DNA of 64,000 nucleotides from Ciona intestinalis (GCF_000224145.3 NC_020166.2:1685211-1749210), one strand, 5' to 3'. Shown: positions 11,101 to 26,100, counted from the stretch's first letter. Program-made: numbers and translations. Notes: a model not told the origin generated them from the letters alone.

Positions 11101-14100
11101 AGTTGGTCTTAAACAAATACGAGAGGTATCCAGCTATCCACATACAGTATATAAGTATAAGCAAGCCTGGACTGCCCAACTCTCAATACAATTACCCAAA
11201 TAACAAATAATTGACAATTAAAACAGTATCCTAAACTGGAATATATACACGACTAGATTTCTAATACCAGAGCTTCCGCAATTATAAGTTAATTTAAATA
11301 ACAAAGCGATTAAAATTATTGGTTTAAAGTGTCTCGCAACTACCGAAATACTAGTCCATATATATACTTATATGTATATTATATATATATATTATATGTA
11401 TCAGTATACATAACAATTAACAACACAAAATCTAAGTCTACATAATTAGACTGGGTGTTGGTGTAACAAGCCCAAATGCCAAGTCCTTTGAAACAAGGAC
11501 CTCATCCATATAGATTAGAAAGCGCATGTGCAAATAAATAACATACATATTTGGTTTTAAATAATAAATTCACACAACCACTAAATACATTAGGTTAGCA
11601 ATAGTTTACTTACTTATGCTGGTTTCGCTATCACTTTGGTTTGAAGCCACGTGGTCTGTAATAATAGGGTTCAGTTTGAATCTAATACACCTCATGCTCA
11701 CTGTCCAGTTATAACACGAGTGTCTTTTTATACATCAGACACACATGGTGTATTCATACACATCATGCTCACTGTTAAGTTATAACATTGGTGCCTATAC
11801 ACTAAACCCAATGGCATACCTCCTCATGCTCGCTGTCAAGGTACAGTAGAAATACACCCCACCAACAAAACCATCAACTTACTTTCTTGGTCGCTCAAAT
11901 CATCCAAGTTTTCTTTACTTTTATAAAATGGAAACCTTCTACTAAACATCATACTCTTTTTCCTTTTCGCTTGATTTAAGGATTCCTGTTGAAACATTTG
12001 TCATGAAATTATATACCTTATAGTTATTACTAATAGACTATAAGTAATATACGTAGCAAACACTGTACTATTGGCATTTGGGGTTGCAGGAAAGTTACAC
12101 AAAAATCATGTCATTTGATTATATGCTGTCAAAATGTTGTTGTTTTAGAAATTGGGTCACCAAAGCTCCACTACTAAGTTGGAAATGACCTCACCAAAGC
12201 CTTGAGCCACAGCACAAACTCATAAACCAGGATAGTCTCATTTGGACCAAGTTATATTTACCAATACATAATAGCAGGCATAATCATTCACCACACAGTT
12301 GCTAAAAGCAAACTCATAAATTGAAAACGCATAGTATTAGTGGCTGTAACTGTAATAGATGACATTATACTCCTTAAGCAAATAATAATCACAAGTAGTC
12401 TTGTATACACACCAGTAAGTGTGGTTTTAAAGGCTGCATAATTCAAGTTAAATTCAGGCTTTTAGTTTTATTTTAATACAGTGAAAAACATACATGCAGT
12501 ACATCTGTGTTTTGATATAAGTTATATATGTTGTTTTTAAGCATATTAATATACAGGAATTGGATGTTATGTGTCATATGTATGTTAACACAGGTGCTGT
12601 ATTACACATGAAAAACAAGTCTAAACACGTAAGTGTAACAGTGTAATATAGGTACAAAACATATGCTTTTAAGAATATAATATAGGGCTTACAAATTATA
12701 AATATCAAGTAGGTCTTACGTGTGTGTTAATACATGTATATATATGACAGTGCTGTAGGTTACTGTATTGTATGCAATTCTGTATTACACCCAGCACCCA
12801 CAACTAACACATAGATTCTTTACACATGTATCACATAAACAATGTAAACCAGTCCTCATACTCCACAGCCAACATATGTAGTACTGCGGGGTAAGATGGA
12901 TACTGTTAGCACCTAAATCCCATATTTCCTAACTGTGTTTTGATTAATTAACAGCAGTTATATAACTCTGTAAATATTCTTTGTTTACTAATTACTACCA
13001 AATGGGACAAAAAAGATAAACCATCTTACCTCTCAATATTTCCAAACATATTAATATTATTTATAACCTCTCACCTTGTTATCAATAAGTGAAGGTTTAA
13101 ACTGCGAGAATTTGACTTGTTTAAGTCGAGCGCGTTCCTTTCTTTCGACTCGTTGCTTGGCGGGGATTACCCCAAACTCCTCACTGTCTCTACCTCCCTC
13201 CTGTGACGGGAAGGTAAAGTTAGATACCATTATACGCATGCATTCCATATTATTTAACGAGGTTTACCCCAATACCTTAGCATATAGTGGCATAGACTTA
13301 ATGGCGGGGCCTAAGGTGACATGCGGATGTCTCCCCAACTTTGGTGAAATATTCACTCCAGAAATTGGTCACAAACATGATGGTAAACAAACAAGGCTTG
13401 AACCAATTAGTCCAGTGGCAGGTGCTAAATGTATGCTCAATTTTTTTTTACAAACTTTTGGTTATGCACGCCAGAATTTGTAAAACGAATCAGGGGTGAC
13501 ATTAGAAGTTTCAGCGACCCAGTTTTAAATGCCTATTTGAAATCTAATGTGTATTACCCAAGAACACACATGCCCACAATAATGGTGACTGCGACTGTTA
13601 AGAATTTCTATATCCTCTGGGCTCTAGACATGAGTGTATGAGCCAAAAGTCATCACATTATATTCTAATGCACATAGATACATAGTATATATTGCCACTT
13701 ACCACCCTTCTAGCTTGCCACCATTCATCATCACTTGCATTTACAACATGAAGTATGTCACCATATCGGAACGATAAACCTGTTTGTGGGATATTGGTTA
13801 TATTGGTGATGGTACATACGTTGTCATGTTTAGAACTGGAAATTGTATGCGGTTATAAGTCTGACATGGGTTTGACAATGAGCATGAAGTGTTCAGTGGA
13901 TAGGAGCTTGTAGAGTTCAATGCTTTATACTGACAGGTGCATTTGTCCTTGGGCAAGACACTTGGCAGACTCTGCTCTAGCCCATTGGTTATTAATATGT
14001 TGTAGCACCTTGGTTGTTGGGTAATGGCCTAATGGGCTAACTAAATTTCAGATCCCATGGTATGCCAATTAGTAGTACCACTACAACTAGTGCAATGCTT

Positions 14101-17100
14101 GTAAACACAGTCTTTTAACTTGGACACAAAAGGATTCCAAAAATATCTTACATAATCCGATTAAGAATCGTTAACATTTTGATATCCATAGGCGTGGTTG
14201 TATTGACACAGCTATTATTGATTCCCATTTAATCTATATATTAATACATTGTAGCAAGGGTGGTAGTTAGTCTTATATCATCATACTGTAATCTTATATG
14301 TTTGGCATATAATCTAACGTGGTTATCTTAAAGTTAATTACGATAATTATTGTTTCAGCAAAAGAATGGTATGATGGGACGTGTTTTCATTCTCTTCTAT
14401 CATCCTATTTAGTAGTAAACAAAGAATATTTACAGAATTAAACAACCATATCCTAGAAAGACTTTAAAAACAGGTTGTTAATTGTTCAAAAAGCGATCAG
14501 TAAATATGGAATTTTGGTGCTAACGGTATCCCATCTTACCTCACAGTACTGCACATCCACAATAAGTAAAAAAGTATTTATCTATGTCCCATATTACCCA
14601 CATAGGAATTAGGTTTGATATTTTTGGATTACCAGTACATGGAACTAAAGTTAGAGGAGAGCTACTTGAGTATTGATTATCTATTTAATGCCATAATCTA
14701 TTGATTGCCTTTGAATATTATTTAGTGTCTTATATTAAGAATAAAAAACTAAAGCAGAAAACAAAAATGAATGTCTTATCGACTCCTATGCATAATGTTT
14801 GAGGTGGCACTCCAGTTTTATAGGAACACAGCCCCTATGCTCCTTACCTTTGCTTGGCAGCCCAGAGTCCCGATACGAGTCATATTCGAACAGTGATCTC
14901 ACATATAACATTCGCTTCTGGGATGTGAGCAAACTACCCCCGCTGCTCACCGATAAATTCATCATTTGTTCTCGGAGCTCCTGAATCTTCTCTTCAAATC
15001 TGTTGTAATCTGAGGATAAAAACATTATAGGTTAACGGAGATAAAAATATGGAAGTATTGTATATGGACATGGAAATATTATACGCTAACCAAGATTAAA
15101 ACAAACATGGAAACATTATGTTTAAAAAGATGTTAAAGATTAAATTGATTAGAGTAAACTATGATCTGAATATGACTTATGTAAATTGCAATTTCATCAT
15201 AGAAATGCTAACATAATAAAAGAATAAAAACAATCAGCAACAAAGTTACATAGCATGTGTAAGCCATCTTTATTACACAAGCATTTTTTTAAATAGTTTA
15301 ACTTTTTAACCCATACAACCAAACAGACACTGAGACACATATGGATTAAGAAATATATATAATTACTAATTAGGAAAATAGTGTAGCCCCAAAGATACCC
15401 AGAGGCTTCAAGTGTGTTGTGGGTCTGAACGTTTATAGTACTTATGTTGTATAGAGATAATACACTCAATACATTAACCTATAAATAACAAAATATTTAA
15501 AACAATTTTCCCCAATATACGAACACAATACATACTAACCTAATGTACCTGTCTACCAGAACAAGTCAGCTCTTGCTTAATCTAATACTTAATAATATAC
15601 AATGACTATTATGGCTACATTCTATAACCAGAAATACACATATAGCTTGTATATTCTCATCTTTATGCAATAATTTGTAAACAGGAAAACTCAATTTTCT
15701 AAGTTGAAATGCTACTATATGTAAGCAACAACAAGTATGCTAAAAAGCTAAACTATCTTTTTGAAAAAATGCCCTAATGTATAATATATAGGCTCGTATC
15801 AAATTTACCACAATAGCTCAAAGCAAAGTATCAGATACAGAGTATAGCAACATATTCTACCCGCTTCCCACGATATAGTGGTCGATAAATAGGGCAAGAT
15901 TCACCTCGCACAGTGAACGACGACTGGCGAAGTACCGCTATCTGTATGTGTGTGTTCGTGCGCAATGATAAACCAACAGTGTTACGTGTATGTATGAACG
16001 GCGGTGCACGCGCACGGCCACGAACAAGCGACGAACATTCCGATCTATGACGTATTACGATTTCTGAACCGTCACGCTTGGGCGACGGCAGCCAATAAAA
16101 ACGCAAAGCTGTCGTAAGTTGGCGGATTTTTTCGGTATCTCCATAAGTTGTAAACAAACTTGGTTTACGTCGGTAATGTTAAACATTCTGCGGCTAAATA
16201 GGATAATCCAGCATACATGTTGTTGCTGGCAACCATATTATTAGGCCTAATAAGTCTGATACGGGAATTCAATATTTTGCCAACTTAATACAAGTGACTT
16301 GTAAAGACGTCGAATAAATGGTTCGCAAAATAATAAGTTGCCGGAAGAACTCTTTCGGCTTTAAGGTTAATCTACGCTTATCTCTAAAGCGGCAAAACAA
16401 TACACCCGAAGCGCTATTTTTTATAATATAGAATTGTGCAGTAAGGTGGATACCGTTTGCAGTGTTAGTACATATAGTAGGGTGGGGTAAGATGGGACAC
16501 CTGTTCATTCTATTTTCTTGTCCAATTTAATAGTTTTTTTTAAACACTTAGAGAATTATAAAACCGTATCCTCACGACTCCCATAGACCGTTGTTTTGTT
16601 TAAAACACGATCACGATATTCGGATATCATGTGCTAAAGCTGTCCAATCTTTCCCCGCAGTACTATAACACCCCAAACATACTTATTATTTGATATCGCG
16701 TTTTTAAAAAATAACAACGTTATTTAAGAGTTATGAGGATACGACTAAATAATTCTGTAAATGTTTTTTGTTAACTACCAAATCAGACGATTAAAGAGAA
16801 ACGACAACGTGTCCCATCTTACCCCCTACTCTAACAAGCTAATTAAACAAACAAAACAGTTAATATTAAACTTTCTAACAACGCGTAACGCGTACAAATT
16901 ACCGCTTTCGTATACAAGAAAAGTATTAAACTATACCGTTATCACAAGATCAGTGATTACTCAATAGAATTTAATTTCTGCTGTATCGAGTTTAGCGGCC
17001 CACGCTTTTATCTACTGTTTTTACAAGAGGCCTGTTTTAACGACTGTCGTTTTGTTGCAAATTCCTATTTCTTCGTCGTTTTACTTAACCTGCTGCTCGT

Positions 17101-20100
17101 TACAGTATATATAAAGACCTAAATTAAAGCGTTATATAGTACGTTTTTGCAAAGTTGCACTGGCTATACAGCGTTGTAACTAAACAGCGTTCTCTATACA
17201 ACCTACTAACTGAACAACGAGTAACGAAGCCCAAGACAGCTGGGACTTAAAATTATTGATTTAAATAATTACACTGTACGACATGAGTGACAAGAGCACA
17301 CTAGGGATGCAGCCTTTGTTAAGAAAATGAGGATAAGCCTTTGGGATTGAAAGCTCTGTATTAATCCATGCAAGCATCATAGAAACCCATCGAAGTAGTA
17401 GTGACGTTTTCAATTACGTAATATCTTGATTAAGGAGCGTGTAAGAGTGAAAACATAGATTACATTATGACAACATACGCTTAACAAATCTTTTGCTCAG
17501 CTATATATCCAAGCAATTAAATATCTATATTAAAAAAAAGAGTTCACGGCGCATACAAATCAGTTGCTTGCTTGTTTCTCTATATATATTTTCATATAAT
17601 CAAATTAACTGCTGTTTAGCGTTATTGAACGCAACGTAACCTAACTTAGGCAAACTACGCGTGTCTTTACGAATAACCACAAGACCAATGTCATATTCAA
17701 GTATAGTACCAGCTAACTTTTAAAATGAATAATACACGTGATACAATACTGTGGGGTAAGATGGAAACGGTTAGCATATAATTGTTTCTAATCGGACACA
17801 TTTTCATTCTATTTTCTCGTCCCACTTGGTAGTAAACAAAGAACATTCAAAGGTCCTCAAGACTCACATAGACCGTTGTCAAATGTTCAAAACAAGACCA
17901 AGATATTTGGATATAATGGGGTAAAGGTGTCCCATCTTACGCCACAGTATTCTATACACAGTTTTACAAACCTTCAGTGCCCGCAACTTTAACAGGCTCA
18001 GTTTCAGTATTGGCGACTCGCTTCTTACGCTTTGATCGCTTGGACAACCGGGTTGATATTTTGCGAATAAACATGCTGGCCCCCGTGTGAACCTCGAGGG
18101 TGGCATTGGGAGCTACATCAGTATTATTGTGTGGGATATCCATTAATACACACAGTGGGTGTAGTTTATTAATGCAACAGCAGTGGTATGGTCTAACCGG
18201 TTAAATACAGTCTAAAGCTATGTTAAAACAGCGGTTACTTTAACTCAGTTGTTACTAATTGGTTGTACTATAAACCTGCGGGATAATGGGCTAATTCCCA
18301 GGTCCCACACTGTGCCTCACCACAGGACTTAAGGCATCATATATGCTACAAATAGTAACATACTACATTACTACTAACGTCAAGGGCCACGGTCACAGTT
18401 TATCTATTTCTAGCTGCAATGACCACCACAAATAAAAATGACTGGACTTAAATATATAAGCTAAACTGACGTATACACGCTTGCGTAAATACTAAGTTAA
18501 ATATATACGATATGAGCCAACTCTGACCTGGATCTCAGGTCCAAATTTGCCTTAATGTAAAACCTCACTTTATAAAAGAGAATCAATTAATAAATACCTA
18601 ACACTGGTATACTACAAACTTAACGGCACCATCGTCGTTTAATGGTAAATTCTAATTAACTGGGCAATGGGCCAAGCATAGATTATAACCAATTAATAAC
18701 AAACTTCTATATTCCATTGGGTTAAAGCGCTTGTCAACGGCCGTTCCCACAACACTCCGCTTTTCCAATAACTACCCTTTCCAACAGCTATAAACCTAAG
18801 GGCACTAGCTTCGTTTAACGTAAAATGCTAACAAAATTTATTTGTAACGAGCAAACTCTAGCCCGGGCATTATCCATACTTAATAACTACCTTAGCTACT
18901 GTAAACTAAACACATCTTAACACATCTGCATCAGCAGTATTCTATAAACCTAATGGCAACAACATCGGTTGTAAATTTAAACATCGCAACCGCCTTTTTC
19001 CTTCCCACCTGCCGCCTCTGTATCTAAATGCGCTGCACAGATAAATCTAATCTAAAACTCCAATGCTCCTGGCACCCTACACCGCCACAACCTTCGCCCT
19101 TTGATAGTAACAGCTATTTAAACAACAGAAACATCTGGCCGACGATTTCTGAATCAGAATCAACTTCTTAATGTGACGTCACACCTCAACCCGGAAACTC
19201 AATGTGACGTCACACATAAGCCACCAAGAGAAGCGAGAATTCGAGTTGTTGTTCTAATTATGACGAATAACCGGTGTCAATGGGACCTCACTAATTATTG
19301 CGTCATATACGGTTATTAGTGACGTAATAAAACTACTTTTTACAGAGCTCGTAAAACTTTGAGTACAGTTTTAATACAGACATAACATGTTGTTCTAATT
19401 ATATATATATATATACATATATACGGTTGGGGCAATTACGGTTAACTGTCTTACGACACATACGTCAAACGCTATGTAAAAAAATACGAATGCAAGCATT
19501 ACACATATGGTTAGCGACTTGCGATTTAGCGTACTCTTTCGACTTTGCATTGGGTCATTGGGGTGTATATATACGTGCATAAAACACGGATTTTCTATGA
19601 GCATTAATATAAACATTCCAACTCTCGACGTCACCAAAAATGGTTTTAGTTTTTAAACTTAAACGTATGAAATAAAAGTCGTATTTTACATATTCTATGC
19701 GACCATTACATCGAGCTGTATCTATATTAAATATTATTGGAGAATCCATTAACGTCTTGACATGAGACATTATTATATGAGTCACATCTTGAAGGCATGA
19801 AACTTAGTCACTACGTTTATCATTACACGGTATATGTTCATACAGAGTTCAGTATCCGGTACACAACAACAATATGTAGGAGGAATTAATGCCTAATATA
19901 CCACTGGAGTATTGCTATATATATAGTATACTATTTTATATGGGTATTACGTTTTAAAAACACTAAAATTTTAAAATGAATAATCACACGTGATAACTCA
20001 TAAGGTGGCACGAGCTGTATGAACATCTATGTTATAAAAACTGTCGTTTTCCGGTCACGCAAGGATAAATTAAGTTCATTCATTCATGTTCTATAAACAG

Positions 20101-23100
20101 CCTAGTCTTGAACCTGCTATATAACCTATAGGTGTAAACATGGGGCGCACAAATAATAGTCAATGCACTACGTACGTGACCGAATTGCTACACTACATAA
20201 TGAATGAGTAGACACTTTATTCTCGCGTGACAGGAAAGGTCACCGAAAGCAGTTATAACATTCGTGTTCTTTTTAGTACACACTATTTTTAGTAAACTAT
20301 TTACTATTTAGTTAAGTATTTTATCACTGCATCGTGAAGCATACAACGCGAAAATTTATTTGCCATGTTTGGTCTAGAATTGCCAGATATTAATTGAAAA
20401 AGTTACCTTCTGGTTTATATTGTGCTCCAATGGTGACCACTTTGTCGGCGCTCTTTAACGCATGCGCTGCTTCCTCGTGTGTTGCTTTGGTAAGGTCAAT
20501 GCCATTAACCTACAGGGTAAAAAAGGTCGTTTATATTCTAGTGGGTGAAAACTTGAGTGACTTATCCATGGTTGCCACTCTAATGCCCTCAGTTGAGCTG
20601 CTGAGGCTATTACAGTGTATGGATAAGTAGACATGACTTTAGGTTGGTTTGGTCATTTATATCCTGGTGGTTGGGAACTTGAGTGGACTTATCCATGGTT
20701 GCTTCTTTAATGCCGACAGTTGAGTTGCTGAAGCTATTACAGTGTGTGGATAAGCAGGTATGATATTTCTAGGATACAAATGTAGCAACAGGCAGAAATC
20801 TTATTTCATATGAATTAAAATGTCACTTCATTTAAAACACAGACACATAGCGTCATAACATTAGATTACTTCCCATTTTAACCAAATAGGAAGCATTCAC
20901 TTACATAAGGATGAATGTTACACATTGATTAACATTTGATTGATAAGGTTTGAAAATAGAAAACCAAAGATGGGAGAAAAGAATGCAAAGGTTATGATTC
21001 AACTTAATTTTATTAAATTACTCAACAGATGACAAATTCAAAGTTATTTTAGGGGGAAAAATTTTCACCAATAAGTCTTGCTATATGGGAGACGAAATGT
21101 TGGTGTAATAAATTCTCTTTTTATACTGGTTGAGCCAATTTAATGTTTAAATATTTTGTAACGCATAATGTTTAAGGGTGAAAATGGTGCCTAGGGCCAA
21201 AAATTAGAAACAAGTTAAAAACTATGTTGCAACGTGAATAGAAAACTAGCTTCAAAACGAGAAGAGGAAAAAAAGAAGATAGTAGGAAACAGGTTTAAGG
21301 CTTGAAGTTGAAGGCAAGACTTTGGTAAATTCTCTAACCCAGTGGTCGCTAATGGGTTGTTCAAACTGTCAGCCTTATACAAAAATCACCCATAAAGCTA
21401 CATACGTGGTAACTCATAAGTTGGCAAGAGGTGTATGAAACAAAACAGCTGTGTTATAACTGTTGGGAGCCAGTGGAATTGCCAGCCATAGATAAGTTTC
21501 ATGCCATTAAATAAATCTTTTACTTACTGATAATAGTTGATCTCCTCTGAATAGTTCACCACTCACATCTGCAGTACCTCCAGCAAGTATGTAGGATATG
21601 AATATCCCTTCACTACCATCTCCACCTACTATGTTGAAGCCAAGACCAACCCCTGTCTTGTTAAGTGTCACAAACCGCACCTCCCTGTGTAAAGAGTAAG
21701 TACAGATAATTGTATGTGGGTGAGGTCCCACAACGTAGCATGTCATGAGTCCTAGGATTTAGGCCAGGATTGGCCTATTACTTTAAAAGTACAGGTAATA
21801 AATGCGCACATAGATTAATACTTTGTTTTGTAATAAGGATAAGGGACCTGTTTAAGGCTCAATGTTGCCACCGTTGTAGGTGTAAGGCAAGATACTTAAA
21901 GGCAATTGCTACAACTCTGGCTGTGTCAGCCATACAGAAAAAACACAGCCATAAAACAGCTACAAAGTTACATACGTGGTAACACGCAAGCGGACATGAA
22001 GTGCATGAAAGCAAACAGAACACCTGCCTATAACAACTGCAGCTGCCCCGCCACATTGAAATAAGTTAGACACAGTCGTATTCATATGTTCACCTTGGTA
22101 TCTGGCTTCTCTTAGTAGCTTCATCCCTAGGTTGATAGATGGGCATCTGTGGTGGGAGTTCTACTTCATGGCTGTCATCGGTGGCTAACATGGGATCACT
22201 GGTTTGGTAACTTGTGGGTGGGGACACTGGGTGTGTAGAGTGGTGTTAATACACGGGGTAATACACAGTAGATATGGGTTTCTCAACCAGGGGTGCAAGA
22301 ACTATTAAAAAGTTGGTGACATTTAATGTAGCCTTTAAAAGAAACTAAGCCACACGCATATAAGATGTCTACTTGTTGCCCTGAATAATCTAATGATGAA
22401 AAACTCTGTATTAAAGAATACAAACGTATTTCTTCTTTCATTAGATGTAGCAGCAGAAATGGGACTCAAAACCTATTTACATCTGTTACTTTATTCACCA
22501 CTTGGTCTCAAAATAAAACCAGGAATCTGCTAGTTATCCCAATATGCCAAAAATTTAAAACTTTGAAACAAAAAAATTAAGGCACCTTTAATGCCGCTTT
22601 CAATAGATGTAGCAGGTGGAAGATGACGTTCCTCCTGGAACAACTCATCTGATGGAGGAGGGAGGACAATAGGAGCAACATCCTCTTCCTGGGGATCGGA
22701 TGTTTGTATGGATGGGAGGGGATAATGAGAAGTGATGTTGATGGATTGACGAAGTATATGAAGATCAACAACATTGGATGTCCCTTTTAATATTGACACA
22801 GCTGCTTCGTGGGATAAATCCAAGACGGAAATGCCGTCAACCTGGTGTGGAAGTGGTGTGTTACTACTACTGGGGTAAAGGTTTGATGCTCAATGCTGAC
22901 GTCGTTGTGAGTATATTTGTAGTTAAGAAAAACACTTGACTGTAATTGCTCCAACTGAGTGCAGCTGGCTTCGCGAGCAGCACAGGTTTTTATTTTTTTA
23001 AAACATATGTAGCTGACTTTAGGGGCCACACTTTCTTTGCGGGCCTTATTTGGCCTGCAGGCCGCAGGTTGCACGCCCTTGCCTAAAACGATTAAACCTC

Positions 23101-26100
23101 ATAAAATTTGTAATTCCTTTACGAGCGATACTCACTGACATTATTTTATTTCATGTTTTGCTAAATTTCAATTTAGTTTTTAAACCCTTGGTGTTGTAAT
23201 AAAAAACCCCATTGAACCACATAAAACATAAACGACACTTACAGATATTATCTTATCTCCAACTTGCAGCACCCCGTCAGCCTCAGCTGCCCCACCTTCA
23301 ATAACCTTGGTCACGTATATGCTATTGTCACCAGGTATATGTTGGTTACCAATGCCACCTGCTATGCTGAAGCCAAGACCTGTGTATTGAGTGGGTGGTA
23401 AGTATAATGGTTTGTGATATTGAATTAAGCGCCTTGTGGCCAAAAGCATTGGTTTCAATGCTTGAAACTTTTGTGGGGGGGTGTGTGTCCTTGGGCAAGA
23501 TAACATGACCAACAGTGAGTCCTTGGGCAAAGAGAACATGACCAACAAAAAGTTACAAATGTGGTTTCTTATAAGCAGGCACAATGTGTATGAACCGGGT
23601 TATAGCGACCCTCGTTTCCCCAAAAATAATTTATAGGGATGAGGTCTTCAGTAAGGCACACCGTGTGCATAAATATACAAACAAACAACATTAATTGAAA
23701 TACGAACCTTTAGTTCCTTTCACAAGTTGAATATCTATTTCGGTTTCTTCCAAATTCTCGTCATTTATTTCATGTATGGAGCGTACGGTTGACATATCTT
23801 CCAATGACCGACGAATCCTTAATCTGGGTTGGGAGATGTAATAGTTGAATATAAAGGTAAGTATACCCTGTTGATCATATTGAAAATATATTGAGGAAGA
23901 ACTTTTAAAGAGGTTGAGGCAACTGTAAGAGGGCTTGATTTAGGTAAAGGGAAAAATGACAGTACTTGTTGGTTGTACTGAACAATTTTTTATGGCTAAA
24001 TCAAGCACACCTATTCAGTGGCAGAGGCATGGCTAGGGACCTGCGATTTTGGTCTAGTGAGTGTCAGATACTTTTATTTCTTGTGAAATTATTGCTTTGA
24101 TAGTAAACATACAATATGGCATCACTTTAGTAAAAACAGATTTAGTTTGGGTAAAAAAACATTCTGTATCCAAAGTTTTTACATGGGGCTCCATTTAGCC
24201 CAGGGGTTCCCAAACCACGGCCCGTGGGCCATCTGCGACCCGCAGAAGCAAAATAAATGGCCCTCAGAGGACTTCAAAATTACCGATTGCATACGTTCAC
24301 AAATAAACATATTACTTAAAAAAATCTTCTAAAAATGTTTTATTGATTTCTGTAATATTTTACATTATGACTGCCACAGCATCAGCCAACCTTATACGCT
24401 TGTTACTCTGGTAAAATAGGGGTTATACCGCCGCATGATTCAACAAAAATACTGTAAAACTTTGTCTTTTACTCCGCAAGTACGTAGTTTAACCTGTTCT
24501 AGAAGCCATGTTTATTACCAGCATATGTGTCGAACTTCCTGACCTAACTAACAGTATTCGTTATAACCAAATTTTGGCCAATACAATTCGCGTCGCCAAT
24601 ATAGCAAGGAAAACCTTGCCCGACGCATAATTATGATTTCACATATTGGCCCGCGATAAAATAAGTTTTGGAACCCCTGATTTAGCCTATGAAATAAGGG
24701 CAACCTAGAATAAAATAATGTGTTGTGAATGTATAGGTACATTGTAAGCTTAGTATGAACTTACACAACTGTTGAACCAGCCATCTTAAGAGCATTCACT
24801 GCATCAGCATGGCAGACATTGCTTGTGTCCACGTTATTGACTGCCATAATTGCATTGCCAGCTCTGAAACAAATGGGCACGCAAGTTGAAAGAACGAGGG
24901 AACACAAATCAGTAAATAACATTTATTAGGCACCAACACTCAGTTTCAACCCTTACGTGCAATGCATCAGTAGTGCAACATACCCTGTGTCAAATTTATT
25001 TTAACTATATTCCGTTCCATATGTCATTGAAATTTATATAAACTTTTCCCATATACACCATTTTATTCCCTTACCTATTTATCAAGGTCAAAGGATAATA
25101 GTAAAAAGTCTTTTTTGCTGCTTTGCATGATAATAGGAACAAAATTAAAGTTTTTTTACTGAAGGAGCCCAAACACTATTATACATTAAAAAATTAAGTA
25201 TGTAATTTCAAAGCAATGACCCACCTCAACCTTCCATCAGCTGCAGCAGCCCCACCAGGTATAATCTTGGTGATGTATATACTGCCATCTTGTGGCTCAA
25301 GTGGGTTGTCACGACCACCAGCGATCGAGAATCCAAGGCCAGCACTTCCCTATTTTAGGAAAGAGGGTTATAAATGGGTGGTTGTATTATTTTCTGGGGG
25401 GGGGGTGTTGTTAGGGTTTAAGATATCGGGTATGATGCCTGATGTTGCTACCAATATGGGCAAGCCTTGGACAAGAGGTGTTTTGATGATTGGTTGAACA
25501 AATTGTCACCATAGAAAAAAATAGATAGACCAAATTGTCAGCATGGAAAAAATTCTCTATCTTACCCTTTCTAGTAGAATGTCTTCATATTCGTATGTTG
25601 GTTGTGGCATTGAAGTGTGCTGGAATTAAACATCATATTAAGTTGTTGTTATGGGTAGGTGTAAGGTGACTACACAATTACAACTATGTAGAAGAAAACA
25701 ATGCATAGGAAAAGTTAGTAGTTGCATCTGGCCTCAAAAAACAGTGGATTGACTGATTACTGCTATACCACAAAATACTGGGTTTGTAGATTGACATTGC
25801 CACCACTGTGGCATATGTGTCGTTGGGCAAGACACTTAACAGCAATTGCTCCAACCCAGTGGCCACTAAGGGGTTGTCCTTGTCCAAATTGTTAGCCATA
25901 CAAAAAAAGATGTATTACTAATGTACTATTATATGCTATACAAGAAGATATTATATGCTATAGAAGATGGCTTACAATATCACTACATAAGCACATTAAC
26001 ATGAAGATATACTTACAATAACTGGTGTTGTAGGCATGAATGGTTTAGTTTGATGGCTGTCCAACTGCAATAACAGCAACATATTAGCATATATGCATAC

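Larger units (their letters stand above)
15010..20406. other. Large DLG intron before the SH3 exons
   Basis: This 5.4-kb intron separates the PDZ-coding and SH3-coding halves of DLG. It holds the alternative first exon (17972-18143), a CRE-rich block (19174-19327), a CpG-rich block (about 15830-16150) and three MITE copies. The size and content fit an internal promoter. No unrelated gene was recognised inside it. Confidence 0.6.

Noticed and set aside
13076..13483. 135-codon plus-strand frame
   Set aside because: It overlaps a verified DLG SH3 exon on the other strand and is a shadow of it plus intron.
15831..16157. 108-codon minus-strand frame in a DLG intron
   Set aside because: No splice context links it to DLG and it lies in a CpG-rich block, where stops are rare by composition.
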